From assembly GCA_009617715.1 (NCBI GenBank), contig VTFK01000020.1, positions 1,426,001 through 1,490,000 on the forward strand: a DNA stretch of 64,000 bases. The letters are read 5' to 3'. The first letter of the stretch is position 1, and each line of letters begins with the position of its first letter. The notes below the pieces were generated by a model. The model made no database searches and was not told the DNA's origin. It saw only the letters and a list, made by a program, of their open reading frames with translations. Origin of the DNA: Plectrocnemia conspersa. Lineage: Eukaryota; Arthropoda; Insecta; Trichoptera; Polycentropodidae. A program made the position numbers and the translations under genes. Of this stretch, positions 11,474 to 24,123 are shown in pieces.

Positions 11474-14358
11474 ATGGCTGCTAAATGTCTTAAAACGGAT
11501 TTTAATTATAATATGGATATATATAGTACTGAATGTAAGTTAAATGATATAACTGAATTCACTATCAATGATACATTTCTTGGCATAGCTTATCTCAATG
11601 CACGTAGTATTAAAAACAAAATTGAAGATATTTTATACATAATTAAGAAATTAAACATTCATATTATGGCGATTACGGAGACATTGATCAATGATGGTGA
11701 AGAATATTTTTTTATAATATAGAAGGTTATCGATCTGTATTTGTAACAAGATTGAAAAGGGGCGGTGGAGTTTGTTTTTATATAAAAAATAATATTAATT
11801 ATAAAATTATTAATCAAGACAATAATAACGTATTCTCTACCCTTGGAATCAAGATCACAGGAATAGACAGATCGCCATTGAATATCTATGTTGTTTATAG
11901 GGCTCCAAATTGTATACATAATGATTTTTTAGAATTATTAAAAAATAAGTTAAAATTTATAAAGGGGAAAAGTATAATTTTAGGAGATTTCAACATAGAC
12001 ATAACTAAAAATACATACAACGTTAATGAATACATAACAATGATACAATCATTTAATTTTAACATTGTAAACCAATACTATACTAGAATTACCTCGAATA
12101 CTAACTCATTAATAGATCACATATTATCAAACTCTAATTTAATAGGAAAAATTTATAATATAAATAATTCTATAAGTGATCATAATCTACTACTTATAGA
12201 ATGCATAAATAACATGAAAAATATATCAAATAATAGAGTACCAATTAAAGAGAATTATATAATTAAATATAGACAACTTTATAACATTATAAAATCTTCT
12301 AAATTTAAATTATTAGAAAACGTAAATGAAGATTTCAATAATTTTATAGATAAAATTAAAATTGCTACAAACAAAAGTAAATACAAAATCGCTAACAAAA
12401 GTTCAGATAACAAAGAATTAGCAAACGTTCCATGGTTTAATGAACATTTAAATAACCTAATCAAAAATAGAAATATTTGTCATCACAAATGGAAGTTACA
12501 ACCAAGTATTATCTTAGCCCAAAAAAAAAATCTAGCTAGAAATGCTGTAACTGCTTATAGAAGAAAATTAAAAGTAGAATATTATAATAAAATATTTAGT
12601 AATGATAATAATAATCAATTTAAAATATGGAAAAATATTAAAACAATTATAAAAAATACTTCAGAAACAAAGAATGAAAAAAATGTTACCTTAAAAATTG
12701 ATGGAGAATTAACTATAGATAAAAAAAGAATAGCCAATGAATTTAATAAACATTTCATCTTAATTGGAACATTTTTATCAGATCTAATTAAAATTAACAT
12801 TGATGACACAAACACTATCACAAGTATGGCTCAAGTTGACAGATCTATTTATTTTCACAAAATTAAATTAGAAGAAGTCATAATGTATACAAACAAATTA
12901 AAAAATAACTCAGCACCTGGTATTGAGGGTATTACAGTCAAAACAATTAAATCAATTAACAGTCTTATTGTCTGATATTAACAAAAATTATTCAATAAAT
13001 GTTTAAAAGAGGAAAGATTCCCTGAGTCCCTAAAAAAAATTGCAAAAAAAAAATAATTCCAATATATAAAGATGATGATAAAAAATAACACTAATAATTA
13101 TCGCCCTATATCTATTCTACCAATCATATCAAAAATATTTGAATCAATTATAGCTAATAGAATTAATGAATTTTTAAAAAGTATACATTTTTTATCTCAT
13201 TTACAATATGGATTTAGAAGCAAATCCAATACAAAATACGCTGCTTTTGATTTAATTAATGAAATACAACAACACCTTAATGATAAAAAAATAAAACTTC
13301 AGCAATATTTATAGATTTAAAAAAAAAGCTTTTGATACAGTAGATCATAACATATTATTAAAGAAATTAAACCATATTGGAATAGTTGGACCAACACTAA
13401 ATTTATTAAGAAGCTATTTAAATAATAGACAACAAGTAGTAGTAATAAATGGTATCCAAAGTGAATATGAGGTGGTCAAATGTGGAATTCTACAGGGTTC
13501 TATTTTAGGTCCATTACTATTTAATTTGTACATTAATGATTTAACTCTATGTAAACTTACAGGAAGGATTCAACTGTATGCTGATGATACAGTGTTAATA
13601 TATAACTCTAAAACATATAAAGACATGCAAAACAACATGCAGAATGATTTGATCCATATTAATGAATGGATGAGACTAAACAAATTAACAATTAATGAAA
13701 AAAAAAAACAAATTATATGATATTTAATGATGATTTTAATATTTCTCTTAATGTAAATAACTCTCTAATTACAAAAAGTGATAATATAAGATTCTTAGGT
13801 CTGCTGTTAGATAAAAATTTTAATTTTTATAATCATATTGATTATATAATAAAAAAAATTTTACCAATGTCAAAAATTTTATACAGGTTTCAAAATATTT
13901 TATCATATAAAACTAGATTAAGCATTTATTTTTCACACATTCATAGTCATCTAACATATATGTCTTGCGTCTGGGGGTTTACAAGTAAGTTTAAAATAAA
14001 ATCACTTCAGGTGATTCAAAATAGTGCCATAAAAAATTTATTGAATTTACCGTTTGACACTCACACTAAAGACATATATATAAAAACAAAAATTTTACCT
14101 ATAACTATCCTTCCAAAATATGAATTAATAATGTTAACAAAAAAAATGTTAGAGGGAAAATCAATTATAAATACTAAATTTAAAATTAGAAAAGAACAAC
14201 ATAAATATGAAATTAGATCTGCATATGATCTACACATCCCTCAACCATTTTCAGTAAAGTTTGGAACAAATTCTCTAAAATATATAGCTTTTAAAACATA
14301 TAATGATTTACCAACATCAATCAAAAATAACTTTAAAGAAATTAAAAATTATTTTTAA
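11474..14358 (+). mobile_element. Non-LTR retrotransposon (LINE), endonuclease plus reverse transcriptase, frameshifted
   Basis: The reading frame encodes an apurinic-type endonuclease followed by a reverse transcriptase and C-terminal region, the ORF2 layout of Jockey/CR1-group LINEs. Endonuclease marks are AYLNARSI, ITETLI, VVYRAP, GDFNID and a late SDHN. Reverse transcriptase marks are NNYRPISILPIISKIFE, QYGFRS, a fingers/palm motif near LKKAFDTVDHNIL, GILQGSILGPLLFNLYINDL and the catalytic YADDT. The C-terminal part reads to 14358. The frame is broken at about 11707-11722 (T run), 12975-13080 (at least two breaks in A runs), 13314-13326 and 13700-13720 (A run); most look like small indels in homopolymers. 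No ORF1 was recognised upstream. It is a copy without a working frame as given, but fairly young. Confidence 0.9.
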
Positions 14359-17257
14359 AAAAAATTACTAAATGCTACGATATTTTACCTACATATTATA
14401 TATGTAGATAAAATAAATGTGGAAATACAAAAATATTATTTTAAATTATAGTTACATACATAATACCATTTCTAATTACACATATTAATCCTGCTTAAAA
14501 AGTTTTCGGAATTGGATATACATAAATTTAGCATAATTAAATTTTTTATAGTCTAAATCGTACTGTATATATGTAAGTCTAAGCAATGAAGGACTTATAG
14601 GAATAGTGAACATAAAAAAATAATGCTTTTTTTTTACTTATAAATATATTCTAAATGATAAGCAAATCTTCTCTAATCTAAATATCGATATCCGCGATAA
14701 ATTTATTTGTAATTAAACACCATGAAAAAATACTTTAACATATATTTAATTTATCTAAAGATGCTCGCAGAAATCATATAAAAAAGTTTGCGAGAATTTT
14801 TACTCACTTATTTATAAATGCTGATGCATCGGCTCATCAAAAATTACTCTACCTACTAGACTTTATTTATCTTCACTTTCTTGCATTTGACAGAACTGGG
14901 ATCCAAACTTTTAACATCTGCAAATCAATCGAATGTTAGTTACATATTTGTCCTTTCAGACCCATTAGTACTAAATACAGAAGGAATGAATTTCGCCAGT
15001 GCAGGAAAACCGCAACTGAAAAGCTGCACGTGCCCAACTGACTCGGTGTGATTGAAATTTATGTTCGCACGTGTAAGTGGTTTTGAACATCCTATATATA
15101 GAGCAAAAGTGGTTATCGTACAATATATATACATTTAATAGAATGTGGTTAAATAATTTCCATGTTAATAAAGTTCGAGTCTGAGAATTTGTAGTTTTTG
15201 ATACTGACAAGGTCTAGATTTAAAAATATGCCTGAATGGGATAATCTAGTTTCTCATAGCCATGACAGAAACACATTTTGCCAATTAAGATTCGCGTAAA
15301 AGAAAGAGAGAGAAATAAAGACACTCTTCTTACCCAATTGATTAATTGAATAAGCGCCCTTTCATTCGCTCCATTTGCAATAAAAACGTTTTATCAAGAC
15401 GTAATGCTTATTTATAAAATTATTCATTCGGCCAAGAGCAACTTGATCAATTGAGCGCATAATATCAATATTAACGAACTAATTAATTAGAGTCCTTCCT
15501 CCGTCCTCTCCACTTGGATGCTAATTGAAACGCTCTCGCAAAACCCTGTAGGAATTGTACACGAATGTTTGGTACCTAATTCGCGAAGATCTCTTAAGAG
15601 GTTCTTAAAGTCAAACTTTGGTCCAATGTTGACTCGAAAGAAAGCTTTACATAAACACACGCGTACTTACGAACCCAAGCTCTTTGAAAATTAGGTTAGA
15701 TTGATTCGTTTACTACGCAACAAGCGGTTCAATTTTAACTAAAGACAAAAATCAAGTTAAATAAAATTATCAACTAATTAGCGTTAAAAAAAATATTGTA
15801 ATGCAATAATCTAGTTAAGGGTACTTAATGTATTAAAAAATAATATTTTAAACACGCTTTAATAATTCATAAGTGAAATCAGATCATGCTATTATCCGAC
15901 ATCATATTTTACCAACTTTAATGGATCGCAAAGTTTGAAGCGTTAAACTTTTAATTATCCTTCTACATATAAAATTATACAATATTTTATGGATATAAAA
16001 TTAATTGACCATTTAGAGGGATATGTATTTTACGATAAATTATATTATATAAAATATTGTTAAGTCAGTTATAATATTTGCTATACATATAAATTTTTAA
16101 TTATATACAAAAGAATTAGAATAATTAAATTGAAACGTATTTTTAATTTAAATAAACTGGGCCATGAAAATAATTTATTATAAATTATACAAAAATCGTT
16201 ATTTATAAATAAAAAGAGTTTCGACGGTAACACGATAAATTGATTAAAATGTAAAGGGATTATGGAATCTTTTTTTTAATTATGCCTAATGATTGTACTC
16301 GATCGACGAAAAAAATTCTGACGACGAAAAAATATGTAAATTGCGGTCCCACGAAGGATTTAAGGCTTAAGAAGCCGATGGGTATTTTAATATCCTCCCC
16401 TTTCGAAGAATCGTTCCGACTTCCACCCTCTCCCATACCCAATGGTGAAATTCGCCATTAATTATTTTTCGAGGGTGGTTTTTGTTCCGTCCAGATGCTG
16501 TCCATAATTCACCACATTCCAACTACTTTCGGCTATCCTGTGTGTGTATACAATTTTAACAATTTTCCGAACCGTTTGATAAATCGTCCTTTTATATTAA
16601 ATCTTTTCAAGATATAATATTTATATAAAATATTATTTTTTTATGTAAAAATGATAAATTTCAGATAAACGTATACGAAAAGTATAAATCCGCCGTCGGA
16701 TGAAGTAATTATGTAGGGATTACGAATTTCTTAACTTTAAAAGATGTAAACATCTTTAAAATTAATGTGCAAATAATATAACCAATTAATTAAATTGTTT
16801 TGTAACAAAAATGTCATAACACAAGAACAAATTAGCAACAACAAAATACACTACATACCTATGTATGTATGATACTATATATTATAGTTAAAAATTGCAT
16901 TTCTTTGTAAAGTTTCTACCAAAATGATTGCTCTGGAATACCATTTATTTAAATTAAAGAAATTCTTATTAAAATATACGGTTTAAATAATTTATTTTGC
17001 ATAATTTAGAGATGATATAAAAGTTTCAGCAAAATTATATAAAGTAGTTTAAAAATCATAATTAAATTCTGTATTGCCAATAAATTTATTTTTGTATACA
17101 ATTAATCTACCGATTTTTGTATAAATTGAAACTGAAAATTGTTCTAGTCTTACAAATAAGTTTGCGCTTACTGTAATAATTTTTGTATGTATCATATATA
17201 CATAAAAATCTATAGATTTATAACCAATAGATGATCTAATTATTAGAAACAATTAAA
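14359..17257. other. Non-coding region between LINE and SINE
   Basis: The first part is the untranslated 3' end of the LINE. From about 15300 to 16560 base composition is more even, with no reading frame I believe. The short frames at 14940-15210 and 16260-16442 have no recognisable similarity. The region could hold regulatory DNA, but nothing in the sequence proves it. Confidence 0.35.
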
Positions 17258-17502
17258 GATCGGAATAGCGCAGTCCGTAAGGTCTCAGACTGGTAAACCA
17301 AAGGCCGCGGGTTCAAGTCACGGCAGCAAACTCGAATTTTTATTTATAAAAAGGTCCCGCCTGAACTGCAAACTAACATTTATTGATAATAAAATAAAAT
17401 ACACATAATAATTTATAATAAACTATATATGCATATGTCACCGATTCCCAAACCTTCAGTCTGATGGTTAATACTTACCTGTAGATATTCATTATGTCTT
17501 TT
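17258..17502 (+). repeat. tRNA-derived SINE, most complete copy
   Basis: The head resembles a tRNA: box A TAGCGCAGTCCG at 17266-17277 and box B GGTTCAAGTCA at 17310-17320. A linker CGAATTTTTATTTATAAAAA follows, then a tail with AACATTTATTGATAATAAA, TATGTCACCGATTCCCA and a TTCAGTCTGATGG block ending GTCTTTTA. Partial copies are at about 20768-20861 and 54020-54093 (heads, inverted), 51390-51575 (tail) and 63612-64000 (split). The head lacks a folding acceptor stem, so this is a SINE and not a tRNA gene. Confidence 0.75.
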
Positions 17503-18331
17503 ATTGCTTTATCGAAAGTATATTTATCACGTAAGAGTTTAAATCTATTCTGTTTATTTTTATCTCAAATTAATGCAATATGGATATTCGTGTGTTGGGT
17601 ATTATTGAATATTGAGTTCAAATCAATTTATTATCTGAAAACTCAATATACTCCTACGTATATCATTATGTATGTTCCACTTATCTGAAGTGAGGACACC
17701 ATTGGTGTATAAAAAATCCTATTCCCGAATTATATCACCTTTATCGGTATAATATTTCAACGGATTATTCAAATGCAGACGGCGCTGAAATTTTAGGGTC
17801 ACACCGTAAATCACTCGAAAACTTTTCATCGGTGGCGAAGAAAAAATACTATATTTCTGGGCCACACGTCAATGTGCCATCCCTGATCTTCAGGTTTCCT
17901 GGTTCTATTTTCACAATGGGTTAATTGGATTGGTTATTCATATGCGGGCGTTTTCTATCGCCGCTCGATGAAGGTTATTTGCATACGATATGAACTATGG
18001 TGTGCTGATTGCGAAAATATGACGTGCAAAATATCGACACCGGAATAAAATTAGCCAATAAACCATAAAGTACTCTTTGAACTATTAGTCACTAAGCTTT
18101 ATTCATTTTTAAGCATTTGTTCGATATTGAATAAGCTTTCGATGCACTATAAATTTTAACTGACATTTTATAATATATTAAAAATACAGAATAATACTCA
18201 TTTACAATACACCATTTTTTAGTTTTATAGTTTAGTTATGACAGCAGTTTTAATTATACGTCTTTAGCTATTTTAATTTAAATTTTTGATTTTGTTACAT
18301 GGCTATATTATGTGTTGGGTGACTCCAACTG

Positions 18332-18512
18332 AAGTTCGGTGAAATAGCAGAGACCTTGGGCAGATCGACTTTCTGCGTACATTCCATTTTAACTAGAAAT
18401 TTTCGCATGTCGAAAGTTTCGTTGAGATGGGTGCTGCAAATCCTGACTTTGGACAAAACGCGCACATGATTCACGCAAATCTCCCAGACTTTAGCTGTGA
18501 TTCTGCGCCATA
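18332..18512 (+). pseudogene. Mariner-like transposase relic
   Basis: The plus-strand frame reads KFGEIAETLG, HSILTRNFRMSKVSLRWVLQ and ILTLDKTRT, then a stop. This matches the DNA-binding region of mariner transposases, where a helix-turn-helix is followed by a MSKVSARWVPRMLT-type block. No catalytic DDD region is seen downstream, so only a fragment of the N-terminal half remains. An open frame of over 70 codons on the opposite strand is a shadow of this relic. Confidence 0.65.
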
Positions 18513-18529
18513 AAAAATCATTTCTATGT

Positions 18530-21500
18530 CGATTTTAATCACTAATTGCTCATTATTAATCAGAGTCAAAAGTGCAGTTCAAATTGGGACAAAAAAAGGA
18601 ATCACCAGATTAGCTGGTGCGTGCATTATGTAGGAAAAGTAATGGATTATTTATTTTTTGCTAAGGGAATTAGGTTAATATATCAGGAAAACAGTTAAAA
18701 ATTATTAAATGAAATAACTTGAAAAAGAATATAGCATTCTGATCAATTATCGTCCCATTAGCCTACTATCTTTGTAAAATATTTATTAAGATAGTTATTA
18801 TCACTGTGCTCTGTAAGACTAACATCGCAGAAATTAACGTTTCATCACCACGACTAGGTATTCTGGTTTCTCAATGTTTTTAATTTCTTAAGAAATGAGA
18901 ATTCTCGAAACATTTTGACACTTAAAAAATATATATAAATATAATAATATAGAATATTATTGTATATATTTTTATATTATTTACGAACAGAAAACTGGAT
19001 GATTGTTGAAGAGAACAAACTTTAATAGGATGATTTAATTTTTTTTTTTCATAACAAAGTACCAAAAGATCGATCTAATAATCACAAGGAAAATTGTTAA
19101 TAACAACTGTGGTTACTTAACATATAAAAACATTTAATGATTATTAAAAAAACGAGATTTAAGTTCGCCGACAAGCAAATTTTTAGGCTTCACTCTATGG
19201 AACGTCCCCATACATTTTTGCGATCTGTCAATTCTCACGTGCAGTGGTTTCTTCTTATTTAATTATTTATAGCTATTAGATTATCCAACCAAAAATAAGG
19301 CCGTTAAAAAAACAATTTTCTGTCATTCATATACTTATTACCTTTATTAAAAGCTTTTAAGAAAGCATGCATATCTTCAAACATCATTATGCAGCAATTT
19401 AAATAAAATTCACAAATGGGTAAACATTTAAAAATATTCCTACATTTTTTTTAACAAAAGTCTATGATTATTCTCGAAAAATCTGCTATTTTCACATGAA
19501 ATAAGAATTTTCGATTTGACATTTTTCTCGATAAATTCTTAGCAAATGATTCTTAAAAGAAAAAAATATTTGATATCCCTTTGTTTTTTATAGAATCAGT
19601 GATTAAGAGAAAAAAAAAATATTTTATATTATATTCATAGAATGTTAGTCCATAGTATTTAAAAATTATTTTATTTTTTAAAAACGATGGACTAACTTTA
19701 ATTTTATATTGACTTTTAAACTTTACTTTAATTTTATATTTATTTTTTATGCATAGAAATAATAGAACTATACATATTTATAAATATGTATGCTGAATAC
19801 AGATATCTACTCTTTGATAAACGGTTTCGATACTTGTTAAGAATTATATATTTTTATATTTTTTAAATTTAAAATCGCTTTATATTCCTTAAAACATAAT
19901 AAAATTGTCGATTTCTTCATTGGGGTAGATAAGATATATGTACGTGATCGGAATATGGGGGATACATCTATTCTAATAACTACAGAAGTACTGGATTATA
20001 TTTACATATTTGTTTTTTTTTATTTGCTTAGCTATATTGTGAATATTTTAAACGAATAAGAATAAAAATATACATATTTAATAAATAATTTATTGCAATA
20101 TATAATAAGAAAATTAAATTTTTTTCAGAATAAGTATGATAAATAAATATGTATATATGATATATAATTATTTATTGTGTATAACACAAGAACTTATATT
20201 AATGAAGTAGTAAAAATTAAATTATAAAGAATCGTTTCTCCTAATGAATATTAAAATACAATACGTTAGTTACCATTTAAAAAATAAAATAAATCTTTAA
20301 TAAGTTACTACTTATGTATTTTATGATATCTTGTAAGCCATTGATATTATACAAAAATAAATCTCATTACAAACTGACCATTTTTTTAAATTATTTAAAA
20401 AATACATATTAAATAAATGATGTAAGGGTTTTTATTTTAAATTTATTCTTGTTTATAATTTATTATTCATTTAATATCATTTAATGTTACTACAATATAT
20501 AATACATTATTAGTTTTACATTTAAGTATTTGTTTCCTTTAATGAAAAAAACATATATAATGTGCCTGCTAATATTTTTTGTATGCGGTAGTCCAATGTG
20601 TTACAACGTACACAACAAACAGTACCAGCTGGATACGTCAGTTAAAGTCAATTAAAAAAAAACAGGTTGAAAGTCTAATAATTAGTGACATCTAAAGTAT
20701 TTTGTATTATAATCAATAATTAAAAAATGTCACTTTGGAGCTGGGGGGAATTTTTTAGCATAAATTAAAATTCGAGTCTGCTGCAGTTATGTGAGCCCGT
20801 GGTTTTTAAGTTTTTAGCCCAGTGCGGACTATGGTTACGGACTATGCTATTCCGGCCTTTGATTATTTTTTTAAATTAGAAATTGTTTTGATCAATCACT
20901 ATTAATAAATATATATGCTATTATTATTACATTAATTAAAAAAATCCAGATAAAACACATTGAAAACGAATAGATATTATACTATGAATATTTTTTAGGT
21001 ATTATTTATAATTTACAATTTTAAAATAATTTATTTATTTTGAATGCAAATCATATTATGGAAAACAAAAGATATTTTTATTATTTATTACTTTAATTAA
21101 TTTTATATATATGTACGTACATCATAAATGAGTGTCATTCAACACATTCAAACATAAACAATACTTATAACAAGATACAAGGTTCGAAAAGTCGTGTAAG
21201 ACTTTATTGCCCAAGTTTAAATCATATTTTCCCCGTATAGAATATATAGGGGTTTGTTTTTCGCAACGTAACAATCAGCCGAGAAAAAACAAGAAAAACC
21301 AATAAAACAAACGAACCGAGAACCATTTGGCGGCAGCTGTTGCACTGAAAAACACAAAAGTTCCACGAAAAAAGTATCCAACTTTTATTTCTTATATCGT
21401 GGATCGCGTGTACTGAAATCTTTAACGCGAGATAAAACTATCCATTTTTTCCCTCACGATTTTCCCTTCTCGCTTTTTTTTTATTATTATTATTTTTTTT

Positions 21501-24092
21501 TTGGAACAAATTAAGCGTGTGTAATTTTATTTTATGCCAATAATAAAAATAAAAAAGGTTTACCCATTACAAGATAATTTGTTTGTAAGAACATTTATTT
21601 TTAAATACCTCTAAATTTTTTTAGCTCAACATTTTTAATATTATTATTTGTTGTAAAAATTAATTTAATGTTTGTTTATGGTTTATATAGTCTTTCGCGA
21701 AAGTTTCCCGTTCGTTTTGCACAATCAGCCTCCGTCGGACGTTCGGAGTGTACTGAATCAGACTTTATAGAAAGCTTTCGTGTTTGATAGTTCGTAACGG
21801 TTCGTGAAAGCTCGTCTAACTTCGGTTTTCATTTCCGGCTCGGTTCGGAAAATTCACAACCTTTTGTCGCAAACTTTTAACAACTTCAATATTGCATTAT
21901 ATGGAATACGTGGAAAGCGGTCGCGGCATAATTAATCTTATAACGACAACTTTTCGAGTGACGTGAGAGCGATTCAATACGTTATGTAATTTAAAATAAC
22001 ATTTATGTGTAAATATGATCAAGAAGGAGTAGAACAGTAGAAGCCTGAATAAATTTCAACTAAATTAAAATTGAGAGTTGTTTAAGAAATACAATATTAT
22101 GGGGAAACAGTTTTGAAATTGGATGTACAATTATGAAATATTTTATTGAAGATCGATTTGAACTTTTGTGTTTTAATTAATGCTTTAATTTAATGTGAAT
22201 GAAATTTTTGAAATGGTGGGAGTATTGGAAATAATTTAATACGAGTGTTCTGACTCCACCATCCTTGGTGCTATGACCAATCTCGATATTTCGGGGCGGA
22301 GCCAGACTCTTTGTTATTGCCTAATACAGATCTTATTTGACTGTAAAACCGCGTAACAGTAGAGTTGGTATCTAAAAAATGGATAAAATGTGATCCGGGC
22401 TTCAGTACCTATTCGCATAGTATTTCTTTGTATTAAGCGTCGACCCTTAGTGTACTGATTTGGCGGAGGTTCTTACGCACCAAACATTTTTGTTAGACAA
22501 GTCCATAATTAATAAGTCTTTTGAAACTGTTAATAGATACCCACTCAGATATGCAATATCATTTGTTGACGTCGACGAGAAAAGGTTCAAAGATCTAAGG
22601 GACATAAATCAGTCATTCAAGTCAAGAAATCAGAATTTTCAAAAATTAACTATTTATCATTTTTTAAATTAATTTTACGATTTAATTAAACATCGAACCA
22701 ATCAAACATTTAGAAACAGCATATAGATTTTTCTAAATTGTTTCAGTAACCGCCGCTCCAGCGGAAAGACCCTTCTACACAAAAAGAGAACTTTTAAAAT
22801 ATTTATATTGAGAAAATATATTTTAGAGAAGGAAGGTTTTGCAATTCCCTTTGATAAAGATGCAGTATTAAAATTTCTTTAGAGTCATCACAAGGGGGCC
22901 TTTTAATAATGTAGACTATAGAAATCTACCATTTATTATTTCATCACAGGAATCTAAATTTTTAGATGCAACATTTAAATTAGCATATTTATCAGAAGCT
23001 TCATAATCAAATTTAGTTTATTTTTTCATGGGAATTTATTTTTTTCCATACAGTAACTAAAAAAATAAAATTTCATATGTACGTATATTTTATTTTTACA
23101 TATAAAACAAAATATTTATCACTACTATTTTTTGTGCTTAATTTTTGCTTTGCACCGGGTACAGCTTTTTCTTCACACGACTCTGAGTCCGAGCTATATT
23201 TTTAATTATTTGGTTATAGGATCTCTCTCCCCTTTGTTGTGTAAAATACTGTTTATTGGTCCAATTTTTAATTTTACTTTCGTTTATTTACAAATAGTAA
23301 TTTGCGTGACCTCTAAATTACAACAAATCCTGCAAGTGATTGAAGCCTCCTTAAAACAAAAAAGGCATATACTAGAAAATGAAAAAAAATATTTGAGCAT
23401 AATAAAAATATTAAATGAGCATTAAATAAATATATTTATGTTAAATAAAAAATATTTGCTTGAGCAATATTTAATTTTTAGGGTTAACACCCAATGAATA
23501 ACCATCTGCAACGAATCAATTTAAAATGAGGATTATATAAATTGGCAACAACACTTACCTTACGTAAATGATTTATTAACTTGTTGCATTATGACCAACA
23601 AAACCTGGTGTGTCCCCTGCGGTCATCCATACAAATAGGTACTGATCACGCCCAATGCTGTATAACTTCGGTCGTTGGCTACACATACGGAACGCTAATG
23701 CACAACTTATTTATTTTATTGCACACTAAAAATAAAATGTTGCTCAATCTAATATTTTTATTGAACATAAATATATTTTTAATGCTCATATTGTATTATT
23801 GTAATGCACAAACAATTTAGTTTATGGAACAAAGTTTTTATTTAAATGCACATATTTATTAAAATAATTCCCGATTAAGTCGCACTCGTAATAAACTAAA
23901 GTATTCTGAAAAATCGCCTGAAAGAGAAAATTTCGTGCGTTTTAATATTAATTTAAGAGTTGATTAAACAATTAGTTCTCGAATTACTATTGTCTCACTT
24001 TTATCAAACGGGTGCTCAAACACCTAACCAATTAGTGTAAAAGCTACACATCAATTATGCGTCACGCAAAATCGATATTTACTTTTCGAGCG
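18530..24092. other. Non-coding region left of the gustatory receptors
   Basis: No convincing gene. A SINE head sits inverted at 20768-20861. A GC-richer patch at about 21180-21990 lacks a usable frame and is rich in short TTCG/CGAA motifs; it may be a promoter or untranslated exon. Short frames at 22460-22672 and 23132-23425 are unassigned; the second, which is hydrophobic and then charged, sits 0.7 kb before a receptor gene and could be a decayed receptor piece, but this is only a guess. Confidence 0.35.
20768..20861 (-). repeat. SINE head fragment (inverted)
   Basis: On the minus strand it reads AAAGGCCGGAATAGCATAGT, CCGTAACCATAGTCCGCA and a CAGCAGACTCGAATTTT end, matching the head and linker of the SINE at 17258. 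Box B is degraded. The tail is missing. Confidence 0.55.
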
Positions 24093-24097
24093 TCAGT
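24093..24097 (+). promoter_or_regulatory. Candidate arthropod initiator (TCAGT) of first gustatory receptor
   Basis: TCAGT lies 27 nt before the start codon of the first receptor. The second receptor has the same pentamer 13 nt before its ATG at 27900-27904. TCAGT is the known arthropod initiator consensus. That both tandem genes share it so close to the ATG suggests very short leaders; a chance match is possible. Confidence 0.35.
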
Positions 24098-24123
24098 ACT
24101 TATTTAACCGTCGAACATTCGCA

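Noticed and set aside
17258..17340. Possible tRNA gene
   Set aside because: Box A and B are present, but no acceptor stem pairs and the same head occurs elsewhere with a common tail: it is a SINE.
18300..18540. Open frame of over 70 codons on the minus strand
   Set aside because: The plus strand in the same place encodes a recognisable mariner DNA-binding block, so the minus frame is its shadow.
23132..23425. 97-codon frame before the receptors as a third receptor
   Set aside because: The hydrophobic then charged profile is suggestive, but no receptor signature or exon structure is present.
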